Assembly: GCA_027923965.1 (NCBI GenBank)
Contig: AP026969.1
Span: forward strand, 4,216,001-4,280,000
Direction: 5' to 3'
Source: Comamonadaceae bacterium OS-1
GTDB lineage: Bacteria > Pseudomonadota > Gammaproteobacteria > Burkholderiales > Burkholderiaceae_C
DNA: 64,000 nucleotides
Shown here: piece after piece, positions 12,461-20,506 of the stretch
How positions within the stretch are numbered: the stretch's first letter is position 1
How the letters are laid out: every line of letters starts with the position of its first letter
The notes under the pieces: generated by a model
Database searches by the model: none
What the model was told of the DNA's origin: nothing
Seen by the model: only the letters and a program-made list of their open reading frames with translations
Position numbers and translations under genes: made by a program

Positions 12461-13042
12461 CTACAGCGCCTGGAACACCTTCAGCGCCGCGTAGGCATCG
12501 TTGGCGGCGTACAGCATCTGCGTGGGCGTGAGCTGGGCCACGGCCCAGTTGGAGGTGGTGGTTTTTTTGGATTTGTGGAAGCGCTGGCGCAGCACCACGC
12601 CCACAGCGGCGCGCACGCCCATCGAGGTGCCATAGCCATCCTTGCGGAAAATCGCGTTCAAGTCCAGCACATTGCGCATGGCAACGCCGAACTTGGCGTG
12701 GATCTGCCCCCGGTCCTGCTCCAGGCCAAAGCCTACCTTGCGCACTGCATCCGACTGCAAGATCTCCAGCAGGCAGGGGCGGCAGTCGCTCCGGTGCATC
12801 TGGAACAAATAGGCCTTGGTGGGCAGCGCAAACTGCACCACGTGGGGCCCGTCACTCACCTCGCCAGGCGCAAACGTGGGCTTGGCCTCGGTATCAAAAC
12901 CCACCGCGCCCGCGGCCAAGATCTCGGCTGTGGCAGCGGCAAATTCGGCCTGCGTGGCGGGCACGAAGATGCGGTCCAGGGCCAGGCCCTGCATGGGCGG
13001 CAGCAGAGCGGTTTGGGCTTTGGTGGGGGCGGTGTTTTTCAT
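12461..13042 (-). CDS. 3'-5' exonuclease domain protein (RNase D-like fold)
   Basis: This is a 193-residue single DEDD-type exonuclease domain. Motif I is GFDTEAKPTF, motif II lies around VLDLNAIFRKDG, and motif III appears as LTPTQMLYAANDAYAALKVF with a Tyr four residues before the Asp. HRDC domains of true RNase D are absent, so it is a compact stand-alone exonuclease of unknown substrate. ATG 13042 was preferred; the open frame continues upstream but would cross the divergent ChvE-like promoter region. Confidence 0.85.
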   Translation of the reverse strand: MKNTAPTKAQTALLPPMQGLALDRIFVPATQAEFAAATAEILAAGAVGFDTEAKPTFAPGEVSDGPHVVQFALPTKAYLFQMHRSDCRPCLLEILQSDAVRKVGFGLEQDRGQIHAKFGVAMRNVLDLNAIFRKDGYGTSMGVRAAVGVVLRQRFHKSKKTTTSNWAVAQLTPTQMLYAANDAYAALKVFQAL

Positions 13043-13126
13043 GTGGGGAAGGTGCAATACGGGTGAAGGGCAAAATAACCGGTCTGCTACGATGCCGTAA
13101 CAAAAAAACACAACGGGGACAACAAC

Positions 13127-14212
13127 ATGCAATCCGACCGCAGACGGCTGGTGGGCGGCTTGGTCGGCAGCCTGCTCGCGCTGAGCGCCTGGTCCCAGAC
13201 CGCATCCAAAACCGACAAGGGCGAAAAAGGGGTGATCGGCATCTCCCTGCCCACCATCACCTCGCTGCGCTGGGTGATCGAAGGCCTGGCCATGACCCGG
13301 TCACTGGACAAACTGGGCTACCGCGCCATTTTGCAGTACGCCAACGACGACATCCCCACCCAGACCGCCCAGCTCACCGACATGCTGGCCCAGGGTGCCA
13401 CCGTGCTGGTCATCAGCGCGATCGACGGCACCCAGCTGGCCCCGGTGCTCAAAGCCGCTGCCGACAAGGGGGTCAAGGTCATCGCCTACGACCGGCTGAT
13501 CCGCGGCAGCCCCCACGTGGACTACTACACCAGCTTCGACAACTTCCAGGTCGGCGTGCTGCAGGGCAGCGACATTGCCAACCGCCTGGGCCTGGCGGCG
13601 GGCAAAGGGCCATTCCGTATCGAACTGTTTGGCGGCTCGCCCGACGACAACAACGCACACTTTTTCTACAACGGCGCCATGTCCGTCCTCAAGCCCTACC
13701 TCGACAAAGGCCAGTTGGTGGTCGGCTCGGGCCAGATCGGCATGGACAAGGTCTCCACCCTGCGCTGGAGCGGCTCGGTCGCCCGCGCGCGGCTGGCGGG
13801 CATCCTGGACAAGCACTACGCCAAACAGCACCTGGATGCCATCCTGTCGCCCTACGACGGCATCAGCATGGACCTGATCGAGGCGCTGAAAAAAGCCGGA
13901 TATGGTCAAGGTGGCCAGGCGCTCCCCATCATCACCGGACAAGACGCGGAGCTGCCCTCGGTGCGCTCCATCGTGCGCGGCGAACAAACCTCCACCGTCT
14001 TCAAAGACAACCGCGACCTGGCCCAGGTCACCGCCACCATGGTCGATGCCCTGCTGACCGGCAAAAAGCCCAGCATCAACGACGAGAAGACCTACCACAA
14101 CGGCGAGAAAATCGTGCCCGCGTTTCTGCTCAAGCCCGTGCTGGTGGACGTGAAGAACTGGCGCGCGATGCTGGTGGACAGCGGGTATTACAAGGCGGAG
14201 CAGTTTCGGTAA
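13127..14212 (+). CDS. ChvE-like periplasmic sugar-binding protein, orphan
   Basis: This 361-residue protein is of the periplasmic binding protein type 1 class. A signal peptide occupies about residues 1-24 (RRRLVGGLVGSLLALSAWSQ). Two Rossmann-like lobes follow (GVIGISLPTITSLRWVIEG; LVISAIDGTQLAPVLKAAAD; DAILSPYDGISMDLIEALKK). It resembles ChvE and xylose-binding proteins. No permease or ATPase gene lies beside it. It may feed a transporter encoded elsewhere, or act as a sensor partner as ChvE does with VirA in Agrobacterium. A weak GGGGAC ribosome site precedes the start. Confidence 0.85.
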   Translation: MQSDRRRLVGGLVGSLLALSAWSQTASKTDKGEKGVIGISLPTITSLRWVIEGLAMTRSLDKLGYRAILQYANDDIPTQTAQLTDMLAQGATVLVISAIDGTQLAPVLKAAADKGVKVIAYDRLIRGSPHVDYYTSFDNFQVGVLQGSDIANRLGLAAGKGPFRIELFGGSPDDNNAHFFYNGAMSVLKPYLDKGQLVVGSGQIGMDKVSTLRWSGSVARARLAGILDKHYAKQHLDAILSPYDGISMDLIEALKKAGYGQGGQALPIITGQDAELPSVRSIVRGEQTSTVFKDNRDLAQVTATMVDALLTGKKPSINDEKTYHNGEKIVPAFLLKPVLVDVKNWRAMLVDSGYYKAEQFR

Positions 14213-14274
14213 GGGTGGGATAGAGTGCTTTGAGGCAATATGGTGTTCGTTGCAACCCACCACAAAAGGCTCCT

Positions 14275-14472
14275 ATGCGCACCACTTTGACTTTGGACGA
14301 AAGCCTGTTGGCCCAAACCCAGAAACTCAGCGGCCTGAACGAGCATTCGGCGCTGGTCAACGAAGCGCTCAGAGCCTTGATTGAACGGGAGAGTGCGCGG
14401 CAGTTGGCCTTGTTGGGTGGCATGGTGGCGGAAGTCGAAAATGTGCCCCGGCGTAACTGGCCGACAACTTAA
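14275..14472 (+). CDS. Orphan VapB-type antitoxin
   Basis: This 65-residue protein is too short for many ORF filters. It has the VapB N terminus MRTTLTLDESLLAQTQKLSG followed by HSALVNEALRALIERESARQ, and the C-terminal toxin-binding tail ends PRRNW. VapB proteins pair with PIN-domain VapC RNases encoded directly downstream. No PIN frame follows here: the next 110 bases hold only an R1 repeat. The toxin has probably been lost. Confidence 0.75.
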   Translation: MRTTLTLDESLLAQTQKLSGLNEHSALVNEALRALIERESARQLALLGGMVAEVENVPRRNWPTT

Positions 14473-14520
14473 GGACGGCTACGTGCAGCGAACTGGACAG
14501 CCGAAGGTCGAGCGATATTG

Positions 14521-14580
14521 ACAATTTTTAGGCCGCTCACGCTTACCCCACCAGCACAAGCAGCTACGTAAACAATAGCA
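14521..14580 (-). repeat. R1 repeat, copy 3
   Basis: A full-length copy read on the minus strand: TGCTATTGTTTACGTAGC, then TGCTTGTGCTGG, GTAAGCGTGAGCGG and CCTAAAAATTG. It lies between the orphan antitoxin and the 3' end of the convergent Hsp70 gene. Confidence 0.8.
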
Positions 14581-14583
14581 CCC

Positions 14584-17292
14584 TCAATCCACCAGCTTCA
14601 ACCCCACCGGCAGCGACTCGCCAAACACGCGCTTGGTGTCGGCCGCGTCCAGCGCGGTCACCTCGCGCACCATGGCGATCCAGCCGGGTGCTGCGCGGGC
14701 GGCGGTGAGGCGGTTTAGCACCTGCTGGCGCAGGGCCTCGGGGATGTCGCGGGCGCGGTCGCCGGTGGCGCGGGCGATTTGGGTGGCGGCGAATGCTGCG
14801 GGTTCGGCCTGGGACCAGTCGGCGGCCAGCAGGGCCTGGAGCCACTGCGCGGCCACTTCCGGCGGCACCACGTGGTGCAGGCTGGCGTAGAGCGGCTGGC
14901 GGGCACCGATGCGGCCCAGGGCCCACCAAGTTTGCGGGTTCTCTCCGGGTTTTTGCAGGCGCTGCAGCAGCCAGGTGCCCAGCTGCACCTTGTTGGCCAC
15001 CGACAGGCGCTCGAACGACGCGGCCATACGCAGCATGTCGTCCAGGCCCTGCATGCGCGGGCCGTCGGGCGTGGGCACGTCCTGCCCGCCCACGGGCTGC
15101 AGGTAGAAGGCGATGGCCTCGAACACCATGTCCTGCTGCTCGGCGGTGAGCCCCCCGGCGATGCGCCGCCACAGCGTCCACCATTCAGACCACTGCTGCG
15201 GCTCATGGCTGTGGGCGATGCCGGGTGCAAACAGCTCCCACATCTGCTGCACCCGCCAGTCGTCCAGCGGATGGCCAAAGCCGGGACGCAGGGCGTAGCC
15301 GGTGAGGTTGAACCACTGGCGCTCGTGCTGGGCGGTGCGGCGGCGGCGTTTGGCGCTGTCGAGCAGTTGGGCGAACAGGGTGCGCAAAAGGGGGGTGTCC
15401 CAGCCCTCGCGGCTGCCCAGCAGGCGCTCCAGGGTGGCGCGCAGCTGTTTGACTTCCTTGGCCTCCACGCCCTGGCTGCGGTCGCCGAAGACGCGGGCGA
15501 TGGCTACGCTGGCATCGGCCAGACGCGGGTGCGGCGCGGCTTCCACCACCACCGGGGCATCTCCGCGCAACTGGAATTCGAGTTGCCAGCGTTGCGCGGG
15601 GTCGTCCACGGCAATGCAGTGCATCTCCAGCGTGCCGACCTCGGTGAGCGCGGTGCTGAGCTGCACCAGCACTTCGCGGGCACTGCTGTCGCTGTGCACC
15701 ACGGTGGCGATGGGTGGCAGGCGCACGAAACCGCCGGTGGACAAATCGACCAGCGCGCCCGGCTGGGAACGGGTGTCGGTGACGCTGCTGGCCAGGTAGA
15801 AGCGCACCGGGCGGGCCAGGCGCAGGGCGAAGGTGCGGTCGGCCAGGGTGGTGGCGCGGCCCTCCTCCGCGCCAAAAGGCAGCACGCAGATGCCGCGCTG
15901 GCTGGTGATGCCGTCGTCCAGCACCAAAAAGTAGCTGCGCGCCGAGCCACCGCCGATGCGCGGGGCCTTGCCCGCACGGGCCAGGGCGTAGGCCACGGCA
16001 CCGCGCGCCACGGCGGCATCCAGGTGCGGGTTGTGCAGCAGTTGCAGCGGCGCAGTCGCCCAGCCGTTCAGCGTCTCATGCAGGCGTTGAACGAGAGATT
16101 CGGCATGGAACACCCCGCCGTTGAGCAGCAGTGCATCGGGCATCTGGCCGGGGTGGCGTTGCAAAAAGGCCGCGACGTGGCGGGTGATGGCTGCATCGCT
16201 GGCGTAGGGCAGGCCAAAAGCCACCAAGCCACTGCGGGCACGCTGGGGCTGGGCATCGGCGGCCACAGTGGGAAAGAAACCTTCGACCAGAATGCTATCT
16301 AAATCAGAGCGCAACAAGCTGGCGGAACGCGCGCTAGCTACCAATTTGCTCCCACTGCCCAGCAGGGTGACGGTGGTGGACTCCGGCGCACCGGGGCTCC
16401 ACAGCAGCTCCTTGGCGGCACGGCAGCGCTGGGTGAGCTGGGCGAGTTGCGCAGCAGACAAGCGCTCGGAGCCGCCCATGCGGGATTCCACCAGATGCGC
16501 CAGCGCCAGGTCCATGTTGTCGCCACCCAGCACCAGGTGGTCGCCCACGCCGGTGCGGGTCAACTTCGGCTCACCACCTACCAGATCCACGTCGATCAGC
16601 GTCAGGTCGGTGGTGCCGCCGCCCACGTCCACCACCAGCACGCGGCGGGTGGCGTGCAGATCGGCGGCCAGGGTGGCGCGGTGGTTGTAGACCCAGTCGT
16701 AGAACGCAGCCTGGGGCTCTTCGATCAGGCGTACCTTGGGCAAACCCGCCAGTTGGGCGGCTTGCAGCGTGAGGGTGCGTGCGCCTTCGTCGAAGGACGC
16801 GGGCACGGTGAGCACGATGTCTTGGTGTTCCAGCGGGGGGTGCTGGGCATTCCAGGTGGCGCGCACGTGGGCCAGGGTGCTGGCGCTGGCGGCCAAGGGG
16901 GAAACTTTGGGTATCTCGTCTGGCGCGCCCCAGGGCAGGATGGGCGCGGTGCGGTCCACCGCCGTGTGCGAGAGCCAGCTTTTGGCACTGGCCACCAGGC
17001 GGCCCGGCACCTGCGCACCCAGCTCCAGGGCGAAACGGCCCAGCACGGCGGATTCTGCGGATGGCCAGGGCAGTTGCACATCGGCAGCCAGCAGCGTGCC
17101 GGGCGCGGGGTGGAAGCGCACCGACGGCAGCAGCGGCAGCGCCGCCACCTCGCCCGCCGCCACGAGCTGGGGGATGGCGAAGATCTGGATCTTGGCCGCC
17201 CCGCGCGCCGCCGTGCTGGCGTAGGCCACTACGGTGTGGGTGGTGCCCAGGTCGATGCCGACAGTGAAGGCGGGCTTTGCTATTCTTTGCAT
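14584..17292 (-). CDS. Large Hsp70-family protein (DUF3731-type C-terminal region)
   Basis: This is a 902-residue protein. The Hsp70/actin-type ATPase domain fills roughly residues 8-520: phosphate loop 1 is VGIDLGTTHTVVAYAS, phosphate 2 is VVDVGGGTTDLTLIDVD, and the adenosine region holds LLNGGVFHAESLVQRL. The substrate-binding region of DnaK is not recognisable. The last 300 residues are Trp- and Arg-rich helices (RTAQHERQWFNLTGYALRPG, WSEWWTLWRRIAGGLTAEQQ) typical of the DUF3731 family. The start codon and first five codons lie in an R1 repeat. It is the last gene of the DUF2760-Hsp70-Hsp70 set. Function unknown; a dedicated chaperone is the likeliest reading. Confidence 0.85.
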   Translation of the reverse strand: MQRIAKPAFTVGIDLGTTHTVVAYASTAARGAAKIQIFAIPQLVAAGEVAALPLLPSVRFHPAPGTLLAADVQLPWPSAESAVLGRFALELGAQVPGRLVASAKSWLSHTAVDRTAPILPWGAPDEIPKVSPLAASASTLAHVRATWNAQHPPLEHQDIVLTVPASFDEGARTLTLQAAQLAGLPKVRLIEEPQAAFYDWVYNHRATLAADLHATRRVLVVDVGGGTTDLTLIDVDLVGGEPKLTRTGVGDHLVLGGDNMDLALAHLVESRMGGSERLSAAQLAQLTQRCRAAKELLWSPGAPESTTVTLLGSGSKLVASARSASLLRSDLDSILVEGFFPTVAADAQPQRARSGLVAFGLPYASDAAITRHVAAFLQRHPGQMPDALLLNGGVFHAESLVQRLHETLNGWATAPLQLLHNPHLDAAVARGAVAYALARAGKAPRIGGGSARSYFLVLDDGITSQRGICVLPFGAEEGRATTLADRTFALRLARPVRFYLASSVTDTRSQPGALVDLSTGGFVRLPPIATVVHSDSSAREVLVQLSTALTEVGTLEMHCIAVDDPAQRWQLEFQLRGDAPVVVEAAPHPRLADASVAIARVFGDRSQGVEAKEVKQLRATLERLLGSREGWDTPLLRTLFAQLLDSAKRRRRTAQHERQWFNLTGYALRPGFGHPLDDWRVQQMWELFAPGIAHSHEPQQWSEWWTLWRRIAGGLTAEQQDMVFEAIAFYLQPVGGQDVPTPDGPRMQGLDDMLRMAASFERLSVANKVQLGTWLLQRLQKPGENPQTWWALGRIGARQPLYASLHHVVPPEVAAQWLQALLAADWSQAEPAAFAATQIARATGDRARDIPEALRQQVLNRLTAARAAPGWIAMVREVTALDAADTKRVFGESLPVGLKLVD

Positions 17293-17334
17293 AGCTTGTC
17301 ACGCCGATGGAATAAGCACAGGGTGCCGATTTGA
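17276..17334 (+). repeat. R1 repeat overlapping the start of the 902-residue Hsp70 gene, copy 4
   Basis: GCTAT (17279-17283) and ATAGC (17291-17295) form the first stem. TGTCACGCCGATGGAATAAG and CACAGGGTGCC follow in standard R1 order. The Hsp70 ATG (17292-17290, minus strand) is inside this stem, so codons 1-5 are repeat sequence. Confidence 0.8.
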
Positions 17335-17350
17335 CTCCGAAATTTCGCCA

Positions 17351-19174
17351 TCAATCGGCACGCACCTCGAACTCCACCTTCCAGCCCTCGCCACCCGAGC
17401 GCGGCACGGCCAGCAGCTCCAGCGTACCGATTTCGGACACGCGGGCGTGCAGCTTCACCGGCACGACTTCACCGACCGCCCGGCCCTCGGCGGGCAGGGT
17501 GGCTTCGATCTCGGCCAGCTCTTGCAGCTCCTCAGAAGTCCAGAAGTCCAGCATCTGGCCCACGGTGTCGTCGCGGCGCACAGACGAGCCAAAGAAGCGA
17601 AAGCGCACGGCTTCGCCCACCACCAGGCCGAACTCTTGGGGAGGCAGAGCGGCCTCGGTGCCCTCCTCCATGCCGAACGGGGCCACGCACAGGGCTTGCA
17701 CCGGCGGCTCCAGCCCTGGCACAGCGGGCATGGCGGATTCCACGCCCACGTAGTAGGCCATGGCCGTGCCGCCGCGGATGCGGATGCCCTGGCCGCCGCG
17801 CACGGTGCCGTAGTAGGCGGCACCCCGGGCCACGGCGAAGTCCAGGTCCGCACCGTCGAGCAGGCGGGCCTCCGGTGCGCCCTCGGCCTGCAGCCAGCCG
17901 TTGAGCGTGGCCAGGGTGCGCTGCACCAGCAGCTCGGACTTGAACACGCCGCCGTTGAACAGCACGGCGGTGGGGTGCAAAAAGCTCGCGTCCTGTTGCG
18001 CCGCAAAGCCTTCCAGCGCGGCGGTAGCACCCACCTGGCGGCCCAGCAGCGCGGCCAGGTGGCGGGTAACCGCCGCGTCCTGCGCATACGGCAGGCCCAG
18101 CTGCGTCAGGCCCGCACGGGCGCGGCTCACGGGACGGGCCTGGCTGTCCACCTGGGGGAAGAAGCCTTCCAGGATGGTGGCGGTGAGCGCGTCGCGGGTC
18201 AGCTCGGCATTGATCGAGCCGCCGATCAGCCGCGCACCCCGGCTGGGGATGAGCAGCGGCACGGTGTGCACGTCTGCGTCGGTCAGCAGCTTTTCCTTGG
18301 CCAGGCGGCAGGCGTAGGTGAGGGCCCGCATCTGCCACGGATCCAGCGCCTTGCCCTCAGAAGCCAACTGGCGGGCCACGCCGTGGGCCAGGGCCAGGTC
18401 CATGTTGTCGCCGCCGAGCAGGATGTGCTCGCCCACGGCCACGCGGTGCAGTTGCAGGTTGCCGTCTTGCTCGACCACGGCGATCAGCGAGAAGTCGCTG
18501 GTGCCGCCGCCCACGTCCACCACCAGAATCACGTCGCCCACCTTGACCTGCTTGCGCCAGCCGCCACCGCTCTGGGCGATCCAGCTGTACAGGGCGGCCT
18601 GGGGTTCTTCCAGCAGGGTCACGCCGGTGTAGCCCGCAGCCTGGGCGGCTTCGGCCGTCAGCTCACGGGCGGCCGGGTCGAAGGAAGCGGGGATGGTCAC
18701 CGTCAGCGCCTGCTCGCCAAACGGTGCGTCGGGGTGGGTGTGGTTCCAGGCATCGCGCAGGTGCGCCAGGTAGCGGGTGCTGGCTTCCAGCGGGGAGATG
18801 CGGGCGACTTCGTCGGGGGCATCGTTCGGCAGGATGGCTGCGCGGCGGTCTACCCCGGCGTGGCAGAGCCAGCTTTTGGCGCTGGACACCAGGCGGATAG
18901 GGGTTTGCGCGCCATGGCTGCGGGCCCACTCACCCACCACGGCCAGCGTGTCGCTGTGCCAGGGCAGGGTCAGGTCGCCGTCGGCAAATTCGCTGGCATG
19001 CGGCAAATAGATGAAGGACGGCAGCAGCGCGTAGTCCTGCACCGCGCCGGGGGCGCTTTGCTGGGCGATAGGCAGGATTTGCGGGGGCGCTTCGGGGTTG
19101 GAAAGATCCACCCACGACAACGCGCAATGGGTGGTGCCCAGGTCGATGCCGATGGCAAAACGGGGGGCGCTCAC
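17351..19174 (-). CDS. Hsp70-family protein, second paralogue
   Basis: This 607-residue protein is almost entirely an Hsp70-type ATPase domain: IGIDLGTTHCALSWVDLS (phosphate 1), VVDVGGGTSDFSLIAVV (phosphate 2), ILLGGDNMDLALAHGVA and LFNGGVFKSELLVQRTL. A short beta-rich tail ends EIGTLELLAVPRSG. It aligns block for block with the ATPase part of the 902-residue neighbour but lacks the DUF3731-type extension. The pair therefore arose by ancient duplication. The start overlaps the DUF2760 stop by four bases, showing translational coupling. No DnaJ or GrpE gene is nearby. Confidence 0.88.
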   Translation of the reverse strand: MSAPRFAIGIDLGTTHCALSWVDLSNPEAPPQILPIAQQSAPGAVQDYALLPSFIYLPHASEFADGDLTLPWHSDTLAVVGEWARSHGAQTPIRLVSSAKSWLCHAGVDRRAAILPNDAPDEVARISPLEASTRYLAHLRDAWNHTHPDAPFGEQALTVTIPASFDPAARELTAEAAQAAGYTGVTLLEEPQAALYSWIAQSGGGWRKQVKVGDVILVVDVGGGTSDFSLIAVVEQDGNLQLHRVAVGEHILLGGDNMDLALAHGVARQLASEGKALDPWQMRALTYACRLAKEKLLTDADVHTVPLLIPSRGARLIGGSINAELTRDALTATILEGFFPQVDSQARPVSRARAGLTQLGLPYAQDAAVTRHLAALLGRQVGATAALEGFAAQQDASFLHPTAVLFNGGVFKSELLVQRTLATLNGWLQAEGAPEARLLDGADLDFAVARGAAYYGTVRGGQGIRIRGGTAMAYYVGVESAMPAVPGLEPPVQALCVAPFGMEEGTEAALPPQEFGLVVGEAVRFRFFGSSVRRDDTVGQMLDFWTSEELQELAEIEATLPAEGRAVGEVVPVKLHARVSEIGTLELLAVPRSGGEGWKVEFEVRAD

Positions 19175-19710
19175 AGTTCCACCTCGGCAGCCGCGATGAC
19201 GCGCGGGTCGTGGCCTTCGGTGGTGCGGGGCAGGCGCACGTCGGTGGCTTTCCAGCCGGGGTGGCGCAGCGTGCCGCGGAACGGAGCGTGGCCCACCACG
19301 TTGCCGGTCAAGCGTACAGCGGCGGCATCAAACCCGGCTTCGAGCACCACACGGCTGCCTTCGGCCTCGGGGCGCGCGGGGGCCAGGGTGAAGTGTTCCT
19401 GCAAGACTTTGCGGCAGCCGGTGTGCACCAGGCGGGCAGCACCGCCGATGTCGGCATCCGAATACGCGGCCACGTCTTCCTGGATGAAGTCCACAAACCG
19501 GGCTTCGCGCTGCAGCAGGCCCAGCAACTGCAGGGCGGCATCGGGGGTGGCGACCTTCAGAACCGGGGGTGGCGGGGGGGCGGGAGGCGCAGGCGGAGCG
19601 GCGGGCTCGACACCATGGCGTACATCCTGCACCTTGGCGGCCAGCGTGCTGTCGCCCAAAACGGCAAAAGCGAGCGACAGACGGGCGAAAAATGAGGGGG
19701 GGTTGTTCAT
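19171..19710 (-). CDS. DUF2760 protein
   Basis: This is a 179-residue protein starting MNNPPSFFARLSLAF. A Pro/Ala-rich linker (residues 38-52) is followed by the conserved DUF2760 region (ALQLLGLLQREARFVDFIQE, DIGGAARLVHTGCRKVLQEH). The family has no assigned activity but is a recurrent neighbour of the paired Hsp70 genes seen here. It is the first gene of the set and overlaps the next by four bases. It may be the client, adaptor or nucleotide-exchange partner of the two Hsp70 proteins; this is inference from co-occurrence only. Confidence 0.8.
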   Translation of the reverse strand: MNNPPSFFARLSLAFAVLGDSTLAAKVQDVRHGVEPAAPPAPPAPPPPPVLKVATPDAALQLLGLLQREARFVDFIQEDVAAYSDADIGGAARLVHTGCRKVLQEHFTLAPARPEAEGSRVVLEAGFDAAAVRLTGNVVGHAPFRGTLRHPGWKATDVRLPRTTEGHDPRVIAAAEVEL

Positions 19711-19731
19711 ATTGGTTCTCCACAAAGACAA

Positions 19732-19755
19732 ACGGCCCGGTAAAAACCAGGCCGT
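19732..19755 (-). terminator. Hairpin between phasin and DUF2760 genes
   Basis: An inverted repeat ACGGCC-C-GGT / ACC-A-GGCCGT with an AAAA loop has a single mismatch and only a broken T tract on the minus strand. It lies downstream of the phasin gene and is a plausible weak terminator. Confidence 0.5.
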
Positions 19756-19812
19756 AGGGCGATATTGTCCGCGATGTGCGCCCCCTCAGGGCCGCACACA
19801 GAAAGCTGAGGC

Positions 19813-20325
19813 TTAAGCCTTGGCTTCCAGTTGGGCCGCCACGGCTTCGACAGCCTTGTCGGTGGCTTCCTTGGCGGAAGCTTGGGCGGTTTCAAACGCA
19901 GTGGTGGCAGCGGCCACAGCCGACTTCACCAGAGCCACAGCGTTTTCGCTGCCAGCAGGTGCGTTCTTCACAGCGGCATCCACCAGGGTCGCCAGTTCGG
20001 CCTTGGCGCCGGAGGTAGCGGTTTCCACATAGGTGCGCACTTCGGTGCTGCTGGTGGTGGCAATGGCTTGCACGTGGCGCAGGTAGGAAGCAGCCTTTTC
20101 AGGAGCAGCCTTGGCTACCTTGGTGACCAGCTCGACCAGTTCCTTGGGGTCTTTGATCGAAGCAGCGGTCAAAGCAACTTCTTCGGTTTCTTGCAGCGAG
20201 GTCTTGGCGGCTTGCAGGTTCAGCTTGACCAGGGCTTGCGCGCTGTCGAACAGGGAGTTGGACAGATCAAACAGGCTGGCAACAGCGGATTTTTGGTTGG
20301 CGGTGATTTGTTCAAAGTTCAGCAT
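19813..20325 (-). CDS. phaP: Phasin
   Basis: This 170-residue protein has the phasin N terminus (MLNFEQITANQKSAVASLFD) and amphipathic helices rich in Ala, Lys and Glu throughout, with no Cys and no signal peptide. Phasins coat polyhydroxyalkanoate granules. The length and the FEQ...A...L pattern match the betaproteobacterial PhaP family. A perfect palindrome lies 46-62 bases upstream of the start, where the PhaR repressor could bind. Confidence 0.92.
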   Translation of the reverse strand: MLNFEQITANQKSAVASLFDLSNSLFDSAQALVKLNLQAAKTSLQETEEVALTAASIKDPKELVELVTKVAKAAPEKAASYLRHVQAIATTSSTEVRTYVETATSGAKAELATLVDAAVKNAPAGSENAVALVKSAVAAATTAFETAQASAKEATDKAVEAVAAQLEAKA

Positions 20326-20370
20326 GGTGTTTCCAATATAAAAAAGGGTGAAGGATCAGTGCAAGGTTTT

Positions 20371-20387
20371 ATGTTGCACTGCAACAT
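20371..20387. promoter_or_regulatory. Palindrome upstream of phaP, candidate PhaR operator
   Basis: ATGTTGCA-C-TGCAACAT is a perfect 8+1+8 palindrome. A second TTGCAC half-site lies 12 bases closer to the gene, on the minus strand. PhaR repressors of PHA-making proteobacteria are reported to bind TGC/GCA-type palindromes upstream of phasin genes. The position and sequence fit, but binding is inferred. Confidence 0.55.
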
Positions 20388-20506
20388 GGACTGAACTATA
20401 ACGCGCACTCTGTGACCGCGCCAAGACAGGAAGCTCTAATCTTGCACGTTGATTTTTGGCAACAGCGATAATCACCACCCCGGCCATCCTGACAAAGAAA
20501 CCGCCC

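Noticed and set aside
13063..14223. 386-codon frame overlapping the ChvE-like gene on the same strand
   Set aside because: Arg/Pro/Gln-rich shadow of the real gene, which has a signal peptide and family motifs.
14779..16302. 507-codon frame opposite the 902-residue Hsp70
   Set aside because: Shadow frame; low-complexity Gln/His/Ala composition.
16289..16345. Possible R1 trace inside the 902-residue Hsp70 gene (GCTATCTAAATCAGAGCGC, GCGCGCTAGCTACCAATTTG)
   Set aside because: The paralogous Hsp70 has nearly the same number of residues at this place, so no insertion is evident.
17234..19816. 860-codon frame opposite the second Hsp70 and DUF2760 genes
   Set aside because: Antisense to two recognised proteins, no recognised domain.
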